16,247 nt of DNA from Bacteroidota bacterium (GCA_022601215.1 JAHZIZ010000430.1:1-16247); one strand, 5' to 3'. Shown: positions 1 to 6,238, numbered from the stretch's first letter. Numbers and translations: made by a program. The notes: generated from the sequence alone by a model not told the origin.

Positions 1-1
1 G

Positions 2-1636
2 CTTACGACAGTCTTAGCACTGTTTCTAATAAGCATGGTAAATGCTCAGAGTACCTATAAAGAGAGTTTTACCGTTGGAGAAAACGCCCTAGTTAGTGTG
101 AATACTTCGCATACCAATGTTGTCTTCGAGACATGGAATAAGGACAAAGTGGAGGTGGAAGCCTTTATAGATGATGATCAACTTTCAGCCAAAGAAAAGC
201 AATTGGTTTTTGATAAATGGAAACTAGAAGTTTTAGGTAATAGTAAAAAAGTAGTTGTTAACTCTAACGAAGGAAGTCTTTGGGACGGGATAGAATCTAT
301 GAGCTCTTTAAAAGCCTTAGATCGACTTGAAGGTCTGGAGAAATTAGGAGAATTAGATGCTTTAAAGGCTTTGGGCGAAATGCCATTGTTTGAAGGCTTG
401 AAGGATATGGATTGGAACGTAGTGGTTCCTGATGTCCCCAACCTTGATAAACTGCCAGCCTGGCCTTTTAATGGCTATCGCCCAAACATAAAAAGTGGAG
501 ACGAATACAGCTATTATGTTGAGAAGCACAAAAAGAAGTATACCTTCGATCGAGGTGAGTATGACCAGAACAGACAACGTTATGTAGACAAATTAAACAA
601 AAAATATGACACATCTGTTAGTGTAAGAGAAGTAGATGCTTGGTTGAGAGATGTAGATGCTTGGGCAGAAGATATTGAAAAGGTAATGGAAAAGTGGGGT
701 GAGGATTTCGGTGAACAATTTGAAATGCAATTTGGACCTGAATTTGAAAAGAAAATGGAAGATTGGGGAGAGGAATTTGGGAAGAGTATGGAAGCCTGGG
801 GTGAGGAATTTGGTGAGAAATTTGGTGAGAGTATGGAGAAGTGGGGAGAAGAGTTTGGCAAGGATATGGAAAAGTGGGGAGAGCAACTCGGTGAGGATAT
901 GGAGAAGTGGGCCGAACAATTTGATGATGACGATAGTAACTATTCAAGAAGAATACTTAAAGATAAGGATGGTAGTAAAACTATAATAGTTAATGGCGAT
1001 AAAGATAATCTTTTTGAAGAAGCATCTATTAAGGCCAAGAAAACGATTATTATTCGTATGCCGAAGGGAACTAAAACAGAGATCAATGTACGCCATGGAG
1101 AAGTGAAAATGGCGGATGCCTATAATGTAAAGGCAACACTTGATTATAGTTCGTTAACAGCAAAGAGCATTGATGGAGGGGAGACCCTCATCAATGTCTC
1201 CTATGCTCCTGTTTATGTGAATCAATGGCTTGATGGGACCTTAGATGTTAATTATGTTGATGACTGTAAAATTAATCAGGTAAAGGCGCTTAATTTACAA
1301 GCAAACTCAAGTAATGTAAATATCAATAGGATAAGTGATGAGGCCCTTTTATCGGGTTCTTTTGGAAATTTGTTTATCAACGACATTGGCGATGGCTTTC
1401 GTAATGTTGATATCGTATTAGAAAATACGGATGCCACTGTTAATCTCCCGGATTCAGCTTTTACCTTTTACTACAATGGGAAACGCTCTCGTTTCGACAG
1501 CCCAGCTTCTTTAGAAATTACTAGTAGTAATAAGACAACTGGTCGCAGTGTGCTACGTGGCTTTAATAAGAATAAAAATTCCCAAAAATCAGTTACGATT
1601 AATGCTTCTTATAGCAATGTAAATCTCAAGAACTAA
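2..1636 (+). CDS. Secreted protein with acidic 11-residue repeats and beta-rich C-terminus (5' partial)
   Basis: The frame is open from base 2 and encodes LTTVLALFLISMVNA|QS before continuing. This is the hydrophobic core and cleavage region of a Sec signal peptide, so the ATG at 35 lies inside the signal peptide and the true start is left of the window. Numbering from that ATG, residues 92-125 are a leucine-rich amphipathic stretch. Residues 218-296 hold imperfect 11-mers of the type MEKWGEEFGKD, followed by DDDD. Residues about 335-533 are short alternating strands (INVRHGEVKM, LQANSSNVNI, VTINASYSNV) that look like the repetitive beta-fold of DUF4097/putative-adhesin proteins. The protein is predicted to be periplasmic or surface-associated. 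In Flavobacteria such proteins often lie near ECF sigma operons, but the left-hand neighbour is not visible here. The molecular function is unknown. The gene is real (long ORF, signal peptide); the fold assignment is inference. Confidence 0.8.
   Translation, partial: LTTVLALFLISMVNAQSTYKESFTVGENALVSVNTSHTNVVFETWNKDKVEVEAFIDDDQLSAKEKQLVFDKWKLEVLGNSKKVVVNSNEGSLWDGIESMSSLKALDRLEGLEKLGELDALKALGEMPLFEGLKDMDWNVVVPDVPNLDKLPAWPFNGYRPNIKSGDEYSYYVEKHKKKYTFDRGEYDQNRQRYVDKLNKKYDTSVSVREVDAWLRDVDAWAEDIEKVMEKWGEDFGEQFEMQFGPEFEKKMEDWGEEFGKSMEAWGEEFGEKFGESMEKWGEEFGKDMEKWGEQLGEDMEKWAEQFDDDDSNYSRRILKDKDGSKTIIVNGDKDNLFEEASIKAKKTIIIRMPKGTKTEINVRHGEVKMADAYNVKATLDYSSLTAKSIDGGETLINVSYAPVYVNQWLDGTLDVNYVDDCKINQVKALNLQANSSNVNINRISDEALLSGSFGNLFINDIGDGFRNVDIVLENTDATVNLPDSAFTFYYNGKRSRFDSPASLEITSSNKTTGRSVLRGFNKNKNSQKSVTINASYSNVNLKN
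686..922 (+). repeat. Hendecad (11-residue, 33-bp) coding repeat
   Basis: Within the secreted protein, units begin at residues 218, 241, 252, 267, 278 and 289 (numbered from the ATG at 35) with consensus M-E-K-W-G-E-E/Q-F-G-x-D. Most spacings are 11 residues; two units are longer, one by an extra GEKF-like piece. Met, Trp and Phe recur at positions 1, 4 and 8, which puts them on one face of a helix, with Glu/Asp/Lys on the other. Confidence 0.8.
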
Positions 1637-1638
1637 TA

Positions 1639-1680
1639 AGGAGACTTATATTTGTATACCCCAAACTTATTGGGTCTCCT
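1639..1680 (+). other. Possible bulged hairpin in the 3' untranslated region
   Basis: AGGAGAC at 1639-1645 can pair with GTCTCCT at 1674-1680. Inside, CCAA (1661-1664 region) can pair with TTGG before it, leaving a bulge on the 5' side only. It starts three bases after the stop codon of the secreted-protein gene. There is no T-run directly after it, so it is not a standard terminator. It may be a 3'-end stabilising structure, or chance. Confidence 0.3.
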
Positions 1681-1716
1681 AGTGGGTCTTTCTTCATATT
1701 CCTTATGACATACGCT

Positions 1717-1742
1717 AACCGATACTATCGGTTATTTTTTTT
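1717..1742 (+). terminator. Rho-independent terminator-like palindrome
   Basis: The near-perfect palindrome AACCGATACTATCGGTT (1717-1733) is followed by A and eight T residues (1735-1742). It can fold as a 7-bp stem with a 3-base loop. It probably ends transcription of the secreted-protein gene, whose stop codon is at 1636. It also lies just upstream of the AraC gene, so it could instead be an operator dyad. Confidence 0.55.
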
Positions 1743-1778
1743 GGTAACTTTAGGGTCGAGATATTTAAATCTTCAACA

Positions 1779-2834
1779 TTGACCGTAGAGAAATTTACTC
1801 CCGATATTAATAAAGTATACTTCATTGAGAAGCATACCCTTATCCATATTCTATCAGGAAAGGGCAGTATACAAGTAGATTTTAAAAATTATTACGACTG
1901 GCAGGAGAAGGCTATTTTTCTTGAAAAAGGACAGTACATTAAGTTTTTATCCAGTGATTTTGTGGTTCGGAGTATAGAATTCTCCAATGATAATGTTTTT
2001 TATCATAGTGAGGTGAGAGTGTTGTTCAAACACTTAATATCTCTAGGTTATATCAACTTAATGGAATGTGAAGAATGTCAGGCATTTTTATCTAAATCTT
2101 TAATTGAAGAGAATGCAACCACTATTATTGATGTTTCTTCCAAACAATGGTATTGGCAAAATCCATTTAAAGCCAACAAAGAAGAATATCAAATCATTTT
2201 CGATACTAAGGAGATCATTGATCAGGAATATTTTAATCGTTTAACGAGTAAGGATATTGTTAGTTTGATTAACGACAGAGGTTATAATGCTCAATCTTTA
2301 GTTAAAGATAAAGTTGGATTGTCTATTAAAAACTTGATGGGTAAGAAAAGACTGATAGAAAGTAAAAAAGAGGTTGCTTTCACAGAGAAGAGTATTCAAG
2401 AAATCTCTTATGAGTTGGGGTTTAAGGACGACGCTTACTTTAGTCGTGTCTTTAAGAATGCCACGGGACTTACGCCGAAACAATTTCGAGACAATTTTGA
2501 TTTTGAAAATAGGGATATGTTTAGTCAGGATATCGTCTATCTACTGCAGGAATATCATACGCAGGAGCGCTCTTTAGAGTTTTATGCAGATAAAATGAAC
2601 CTATCTATAAAGACCCTCTCAAAGAAAGTGAGATCTAAAATGAATGTTTCTTTAGGGCAATTAATTCGTCTAGAATTAATTAACACTGCCAAGCTGATGC
2701 TTATAGAAGGGGAGAGTATAGCCACAATATCCAATCGGTTAGGCTTCGAAGAAGCAAATCATTTTTCAAGATTCTTTAAACACTATTCTGGAATTAGTCC
2801 GACTCAATTCATTTCTAAAAAGTACAATGTATAG
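1779..2834 (+). CDS. AraC-family transcriptional regulator with two tandem HTH domains
   Basis: The 351-residue protein has an N-terminal part (about 1-120) with a cupin-like pattern typical of AraC ligand domains. Two AraC-type DNA-binding regions follow. The first (about 155-239) contains SIQEISYELGFKDDAYFSRV and GLTPKQFR. The second (about 250-346) contains SIATISNRLGFEEANHFSRF and GISPTQF. The second helices align with an offset of 108 residues. Usual AraC proteins have one such domain of about 100 residues at the C-terminus. The start is TTG: no in-frame ATG occurs between the upstream stop (1716) and residue 95, and the cupin-like segment begins right after this TTG. The gene probably regulates the SnoaL/SPW/YHS genes just downstream, which is inferred from position only. 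Ligand unknown. Confidence 0.88.
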   Translation: MTVEKFTPDINKVYFIEKHTLIHILSGKGSIQVDFKNYYDWQEKAIFLEKGQYIKFLSSDFVVRSIEFSNDNVFYHSEVRVLFKHLISLGYINLMECEECQAFLSKSLIEENATTIIDVSSKQWYWQNPFKANKEEYQIIFDTKEIIDQEYFNRLTSKDIVSLINDRGYNAQSLVKDKVGLSIKNLMGKKRLIESKKEVAFTEKSIQEISYELGFKDDAYFSRVFKNATGLTPKQFRDNFDFENRDMFSQDIVYLLQEYHTQERSLEFYADKMNLSIKTLSKKVRSKMNVSLGQLIRLELINTAKLMLIEGESIATISNRLGFEEANHFSRFFKHYSGISPTQFISKKYNV

Positions 2835-2870
2835 CGCCTTTTTTGTAGCATACTAATCTTGGTTCTAGCG

Positions 2871-2878
2871 CATCTTTG
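2871..2878 (+). promoter_or_regulatory. Candidate -7 box for the SnoaL gene
   Basis: CATCTTTG, followed by CA, differs by one base from the Bacteroidota -7 consensus TAnnTTTG and lies 28 bases before the ATG at 2907. A TTG lies at 2843-2845, but its 25-base spacing is longer than usual. If real, this box places the start of transcription downstream of the alternative TTG start at 2859. Confidence 0.4.
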
Positions 2879-2906
2879 CAGTGTATTAATCACTAAAAAT
2901 AAAAAG

Positions 2907-3260
2907 ATGAATATTAAAGATCAAGTACTTAAAATGGACACAATAGTAGGTCAAGGCGCTATTGTAGATGCTGTAAAAACATTTTTTGCAGAGAATGCAA
3001 CTACTTCAGATTATGGTGATGGCGGTACCAATGGTAAGCCAGAAATGATTGCTAAAATGGAAGGTTTTGCAAGTGCTATTGCGAAAGTAAATGGGATTAC
3101 ACATCATTATTCTATCGTAGAGGGAAATGTTTCTGCTTCAGAATTTACATTCGATTTCGATATGAAAGATGGCAGTAAAATCTATTGGCATGAGATTATT
3201 AGAAGAGTATGGAATGACAAAGGACAGGTAATTCAGGAAGAATATTTCAACGCTGCGTAA
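2907..3260 (+). CDS. SnoaL-like (NTF2-fold) protein
   Basis: The product is 117 residues starting MNIKDQVLKMDTIV. The pattern fits the SnoaL-like/NTF2 fold: an N-terminal helix region, a central KMEGFASAIAKVNGITHHYS segment, and C-terminal strands ending IYWHEIIRRVWNDKGQVIQ with a final EEYF. Family members are small cone-shaped enzymes or ligand-binding proteins, so no substrate can be assigned. An in-frame TTG at 2859 would add 16 residues (MVLAHLCSVLITKNKK). I prefer the ATG at 2907 because it follows an A-rich AAAAAG leader and a candidate -7 box, and because the family domain starts there. It is followed after 12 bases by the SPW-like gene, so the two are probably co-transcribed. Confidence 0.85.
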   Translation: MNIKDQVLKMDTIVGQGAIVDAVKTFFAENATTSDYGDGGTNGKPEMIAKMEGFASAIAKVNGITHHYSIVEGNVSASEFTFDFDMKDGSKIYWHEIIRRVWNDKGQVIQEEYFNAA

Positions 3261-3272
3261 CCAAGGTTTGTT

Positions 3273-3629
3273 ATGAAATTTATAACCAAAAGAATCCATG
3301 CCTTTTTGGATTATCCTGTGGCCCTAGCTCTTATAGCCCTTCCTTTTCTTTTAGGTTTGGGACCTGATGACTCCTTAGCCAAGTACTTATCAGTGTTCAC
3401 GGGAATTGCGGCTTTGATATTAACGGTCTTAACCGATCATCAATTAGGAATCATTCCTATCATTTCTTATCGAGTTCACCTGTTGGTAGATGCTCTTGTT
3501 GCCATAGTATTTATATTGGCTCCATTTGTTTTCTCTTTTGGAGGGCTTGATGCCTATTATTATTGGATCAACGGTGCCGCAGTCTTACTCGTAGTAAGCT
3601 TGCAAAAGACCGAAATAAATACTAATTAA
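3273..3629 (+). CDS. SPW-repeat-like integral membrane protein
   Basis: The 118-residue protein has four hydrophobic segments, at about 12-30, 37-56, 67-88 and 93-110. The two halves resemble each other: RIHAFLDYPVALALIALPF near residue 7 matches RVHLLVDALVAIVFILAPF near residue 67, including His and Asp four residues apart. This internal duplication and the size fit the SPW-repeat membrane family, whose biochemical role is not established. The gene lies 12 bases after the SnoaL-like gene and 10 bases before the YHS gene, consistent with one operon. Confidence 0.75.
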   Translation: MKFITKRIHAFLDYPVALALIALPFLLGLGPDDSLAKYLSVFTGIAALILTVLTDHQLGIIPIISYRVHLLVDALVAIVFILAPFVFSFGGLDAYYYWINGAAVLLVVSLQKTEINTN

Positions 3630-3639
3630 AAAAAACAAT

Positions 3640-3987
3640 ATGAAACCTTTAAAATCAATAATTACAGTAATACTATTTACAGTTAGCTTCTCATTAATCG
3701 CACAAGACAAAATGGCGAATAATATAGACAATAGTAATATTGCTCTAAACGGCTATAGCCCTGTGTCTTATTTAGACCTTGGATTAGCGCAAAGAGGAGA
3801 TAAGAAATTCAAATCGGAAATTGAAAAAGTTGTGTATTATTTCACTTCCGAAGAGCAAAAAAAGAACTTTGATAAAAATCCATCTAAATACAAACCACAG
3901 TACGGAGGTTATTGTGCTTTTGGAACTTATGCAGGGGCTAAGTTTAGAGTGGATCCTAATAAGTTTCTTGTCGAAAATGGAAAATAA
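3640..3987 (+). CDS. YHS-domain secreted protein, C-terminally truncated by a frame loss
   Basis: Residues 1-22 form a signal peptide (KPLKSIITVILFTVSF..IAQ|DK). Residues about 32-110 match the YHS-domain family of Bacteroidota: NGYSPVSYLD, YYFTSEEQKKNFDKNPSKY, PQYGGYCAFGTYAGAKFRVDP. The single Cys of GGYC is the likely metal-associated residue. The reading frame stops at NGK-stop. Relatives normally continue with a Leu/Tyr/Phe-rich segment and end in a helix like ..A..NW..L.K. Such a tail is present immediately downstream, but in another frame (3983-4051). The gene is therefore probably damaged, with an internal segment missing. The periplasmic core domain is almost complete and may still fold. 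The family role (metal or redox related) is not firmly known. Confidence 0.8.
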   Translation: MKPLKSIITVILFTVSFSLIAQDKMANNIDNSNIALNGYSPVSYLDLGLAQRGDKKFKSEIEKVVYYFTSEEQKKNFDKNPSKYKPQYGGYCAFGTYAGAKFRVDPNKFLVENGK

Positions 3988-4051
3988 TCACGCCAAGTTG
4001 CAAGAAATTGCCGATAAGAATTGGAATTCTTTGAAGAAAACCTATAATTAA
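3983..4051 (+). pseudogene. Detached C-terminal tail of the YHS-domain gene
   Basis: In the frame one base off from the YHS gene, the sequence encodes NNHAKLQEIADKNWNSLKKT and then YN before a TAA. This is what the end of YHS-domain proteins of this group looks like (helix with NW near the end). It has no start codon of its own beyond an ATG at 3977 inside the upstream gene. The join lies at GGAAAA (3979-3984). I infer a deletion of roughly 20 codons whose length is not a multiple of three. Confidence 0.6.
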
Positions 4052-4065
4052 TAGCTGGGTGTCTT

Positions 4066-4101
4066 AAAAAAAGCGCAAACCGACTCGTTTGCGCTTTTTT
4101 T
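4066..4101. terminator. Bidirectional Rho-independent terminator
   Basis: A7-GCGCAAAC (4066-4080) and GTTTGCGC-T7 (4087-4101) form a perfect 15-bp inverted repeat with a 6-base loop. T-runs are present in both directions. It separates the plus-strand YHS gene (tail ends 4051) from the minus-strand DoxX-like gene (ends 4109) and serves both. Confidence 0.92.
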
Positions 4102-4108
4102 GAAGTGA

Positions 4109-4681
4109 TTATTTTATGTCGTCATATCCAAAAAACGAAGTACCAAGGTATTCAAGTGCAAAAATGGCCGCTGCTATAATAGCAATAAACATTATTCGTA
4201 TCCAACGTTTGGTATTCTTTTCTTGGAATACTTTTTTTACTAATAAGTTCTGAAAGGCTTGTACTATAGCAGCTCGTTCTAAGTACATCATAAATAGCAG
4301 ACTAGCCAAATAGAAACACGCGCCAAATAAGGCTCCTCTTGCTACTCCAAAGAAATAGTCAACGACAATGATGTTGAGTAGAATTGGGAAAAGTATCGCA
4401 CCTCCAATGATTTTAGTTTTGTTAAATAATAATAATGAAGCTCCTATAAGCTGTGAAATACCGATAAAGAAGATATAACCCTGCGAATGTCCAAAGAAGG
4501 TCCATGCTAAGTTATAGCTACCAGTTTCGGCTAATGAAATATTTCCAATTGCCTCAGGAATTTCTCCTTTTAAATAAAATTGCCCACCCATTATTTTACC
4601 AGTTCCATAGATGAATAATTTTATAAAAACATTGATGCGTAATGCCCATTCTAGAATAGATATAGCCGTTCTTTTTTTCAT
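4109..4681 (-). CDS. DoxX-like membrane protein
   Basis: The 190-residue protein starts MKKRTAISILEWALRINVFI. It has five hydrophobic segments, one near the N-terminus, three in the middle (FFIGISQLIGASLLLF, GGAILFPILLNIIVVDYFF and GACFYLASLLFMM) and one near the C-terminus (IMFIAIIAAAIFALEYL). The YGTGKIMGGQF motif, the Ser-Gln pair in the second helix and the ordering fit the DoxX/DoxX-like superfamily of small quinone-associated or redox-related membrane proteins; the substrate is unknown. An ATG at 4705 would add eight residues. It lies inside a terminator stem whose T-run ends at about 4690, so I chose the ATG at 4681. Expression may depend on read-through of that terminator. Confidence 0.72.
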   Translation of the reverse strand: MKKRTAISILEWALRINVFIKLFIYGTGKIMGGQFYLKGEIPEAIGNISLAETGSYNLAWTFFGHSQGYIFFIGISQLIGASLLLFNKTKIIGGAILFPILLNIIVVDYFFGVARGALFGACFYLASLLFMMYLERAAIVQAFQNLLVKKVFQEKNTKRWIRIMFIAIIAAAIFALEYLGTSFFGYDDIK

Positions 4682-4694
4682 AATTAAGGTAAAT

Positions 4695-4732
4695 AAAAAA
4701 GCCATTTCGAGTGGTTGCTGAAAATGGCTTTT
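4695..4732 (-). terminator. Terminator or attenuator hairpin ahead of the DoxX-like gene
   Basis: Read on the minus strand, AAAAGCCATTT (4732-4722) pairs with AAATGGCTTTT (4707-4697) around a 14-base loop, and the second arm runs into TTTTTTATTTA. The hairpin lies between the DUF6249 gene (ends 4753) and the DoxX-like start at 4681. It fits an intrinsic terminator of the DUF6249 transcript. Because its T-run ends about ten bases from the next start codon, it could also work as an attenuator. Confidence 0.75.
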
Positions 4733-4752
4733 GAGGTATAGATAACAAAGTT

Positions 4753-5103
4753 TTAGGCGTCGTTGTTTAATTTTTTGGTGAGGTAGAATCCAGTAAATAG
4801 ACCCAATCCGGCCATAAAGAATCCAGCACCTGGACCGGCAATATCTTCATCTAAGCCGAGATGGGTTAGCAAGCCAGCAATAAAAATCCCTAAACCAATC
4901 CCCATCATGAGTGTAGCTAGATTAATGACGATTACTTTCCAAATTGGTGTTACTTTACGGTCTTTTCCGTAGAAAATTGATGCGTCGGCACCTTTGTCTA
5001 TTAACGCCAAACGTTCCTTGTTTCGTGCCGAAATAAATAAGTAAAAGATTCCGAAGATAACCCCAAATATTATGGGAATAATTATAATTTCTGGATTTTC
5101 CAT
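4753..5103 (-). CDS. DUF6249-like small membrane protein
   Basis: The 116-residue protein begins MENPEIIIIPIIFGVIFGIF, with one hydrophobic segment at 5-25. A polar loop (ARNKERLALIDKGADASIFY) follows, then two more hydrophobic segments at about 54-80 and 90-108. The NKERLALIDKGAD stretch, placed after the first helix, matches DUF6249-type proteins that commonly lie beside ECF sigma factors in Bacteroidota. The function is unknown. It is divergent from the sigma factor gene, and its upstream region holds an ECF-type promoter identical in layout to that of the sigma gene, so it is probably a target of that sigma factor. Confidence 0.78.
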   Translation of the reverse strand: MENPEIIIIPIIFGVIFGIFYLFISARNKERLALIDKGADASIFYGKDRKVTPIWKVIVINLATLMMGIGLGIFIAGLLTHLGLDEDIAGPGAGFFMAGLGLFTGFYLTKKLNNDA

Positions 5104-5144
5104 AATTGCTATTTTTTAATTGATTATTATTTGTTTGCCTCTAT

Positions 5145-5171
5145 GACGATGCTTTATTTGTCTTGGTTACA
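5145..5171 (-). promoter_or_regulatory. ECF-type promoter for the DUF6249 gene
   Basis: On the minus strand TGTAACC (5171-5165) is followed after exactly 16 bases by CGTC (5148-5145). This fits the general ECF pattern of an AAC-containing -35 and a CGTC-containing -10. The expected transcription start is about 30-35 bases before the ATG at 5103. The same two boxes at the same spacing precede the divergent sigma factor gene. Confidence 0.7.
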
Positions 5172-5235
5172 ACTTTCTCAAAATTTATTTTTTGAAGCGG
5201 TATTGTGAAGGGAACAATTTTTTTTTCAATAACCT

Positions 5236-5262
5236 TGTAACCTATGGACGTGAACTTGCGTC
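5236..5262 (+). promoter_or_regulatory. ECF-type autoregulatory promoter of the sigma factor operon
   Basis: TGTAACC (5236-5242), 16 bases, CGTC (5259-5262). The AAC and CGTC cores are typical of ECF sigma promoters. The predicted transcription start falls at about 5268-5271, just before the ATG at 5274. The ATG at 5244 lies between the two boxes and would not be on this transcript. Confidence 0.72.
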
Positions 5263-5273
5263 TTAAAGATGAA

Positions 5274-5840
5274 ATGACCACTAACACTGACCAATACTTA
5301 ATAGACCAAACCTTGGCAGGGAATACCCAAGCCTATGGAGTATTGGTGGAAAAGTACCAAGACTTTATTTTTACTATTGTTGTGAGAATGGTAAAAGTTA
5401 AGGAGGAGGCGGAGGAAGTAGCGCAGGATACATTTATAAAGGCATTTGAGTCTTTAGAAAGTTTTAGAGGGGATTCAAAATTTAGTAGTTGGTTATACAG
5501 TATTGCATATAGGAAAGCTCTAGATCGATTGCGAAAGAATAAAAGATATCAAACATCTCCGTTAATTGAGGAGATTACGGAAACGGACGCAACCGATTTA
5601 GATAATGCACTTCAACAGTTGGAAGTAAAGGAGCGATCTTTAAAAATACAGGAATGTATCAAACAATTGCCCGAAATTGAAGCGGCACTTATTACACTGT
5701 ATTATTTTGAAGAACAAAGTGTCAAGGAAATAGCGCAGGTTACTGAACTTTCTGAAGACAACATAAAAGTAAAACTCTATCGAAGCAGAAAAAAATTATG
5801 TACCTTGTTACAAGGATATATAGTTGCTCAAAATATATAA
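5274..5840 (+). CDS. ECF-type RNA polymerase sigma factor
   Basis: The product is 188 residues from MTTNTDQYLIDQTLAG. Region 2 (about 20-88) contains LVEKYQDFIFTIVVRMVK, EEAEEVAQDTFIKAFESL and the FRGDSKFSSWLYSIAYRKALD core- and -10-binding segment. Region 4 (about 125-180) contains LPEIEAALITLYYFEEQSV, KEIAQ and DNIKVKLYRSRKKL. There is no region 1 or 3, as expected for an ECF factor. An ATG at 5244 would add ten residues (MDVNLRLKDE) but overlaps the promoter, so 5274 is preferred; it also matches the usual N-terminus. The stop codon overlaps the next start (TAATG at 5838-5842), indicating coupled translation with the probable anti-sigma gene. The signal sensed is not known. Confidence 0.93.
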   Translation: MTTNTDQYLIDQTLAGNTQAYGVLVEKYQDFIFTIVVRMVKVKEEAEEVAQDTFIKAFESLESFRGDSKFSSWLYSIAYRKALDRLRKNKRYQTSPLIEEITETDATDLDNALQQLEVKERSLKIQECIKQLPEIEAALITLYYFEEQSVKEIAQVTELSEDNIKVKLYRSRKKLCTLLQGYIVAQNI

Positions 5841-6238
5841 TGGCTATGGATACACAGCACAAAAAAGAGGAAGATTTAATAAAGGGATTGGTTCAGGAAG
5901 CCGGTTTGGAAAAACCATCGGTAGACTTCTTAGAAAGCGTTATGAAATCCATTGAAGTTAAATCGAGTGCAACGATAACTTATAAACCTTTAGTCTCTAA
6001 TAAAGGATGGTGGCTTATTGCTGCTATTTTTATGATTAGTATGGTGTGGTTATACCTCTATCCTATGGCGGGAGCAAGCTCCCTTGAGTCAATTTTGAGA
6101 CCTAAAGTTTCTGAGATTTCAAATCCCTTTGAAGGAATCCAAATTTCTAAAACCATGCTATATGGTATTGGTTGTCTTGCCTTATTTTTAGTGCAGCTGC
6201 CATTCTTAAAACGAATGATCAATAAGCAATACTCTTAA
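5840..6238 (+). CDS. Probable anti-sigma factor, two-TM membrane protein
   Basis: The product is 132 residues from MAMDTQHKKEEDLIKG. The N-terminal 50 residues are cytoplasmic and partly helical (EEDLIKGLVQEAGLEKPSVD, LESVMKSIEV). Transmembrane segments follow at about 56-75 and 104-123, and a short basic tail ends the protein. No zinc-binding anti-sigma HxxxCxxC motif is present. The inference of anti-sigma function rests on its position directly after the sigma gene, the TAATG overlap, and the N-domain/TM layout. The frame is open from an earlier ATG at 5798, but that lies inside the sigma gene and would add a stretch that is only the shifted sigma C-terminus. Start 5840 or 5846 is more likely. 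Confidence 0.75.
   Translation: MAMDTQHKKEEDLIKGLVQEAGLEKPSVDFLESVMKSIEVKSSATITYKPLVSNKGWWLIAAIFMISMVWLYLYPMAGASSLESILRPKVSEISNPFEGIQISKTMLYGIGCLALFLVQLPFLKRMINKQYS

Noticed and set aside
580..947. Three overlapping minus-strand open frames across the repeat region
   Set aside because: They are shadows of the 33-bp coding repeat, which keeps all frames open. Their products are low-complexity (Ser/Pro/Phe/His) and have no start context or neighbours.
2832..2872. Direct repeat TAGCGC at 2832-2837 and 2867-2872
   Set aside because: Six bases are too short to claim AraC binding sites. The first copy overlaps the AraC stop codon.
5201..5228. ATTGT...ACAAT followed by a long T-run on the plus strand
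   Set aside because: It has only about five A/T-rich pairs, and no plus-strand gene ends upstream. It lies within the sigma promoter region and is unlikely to be a terminator.
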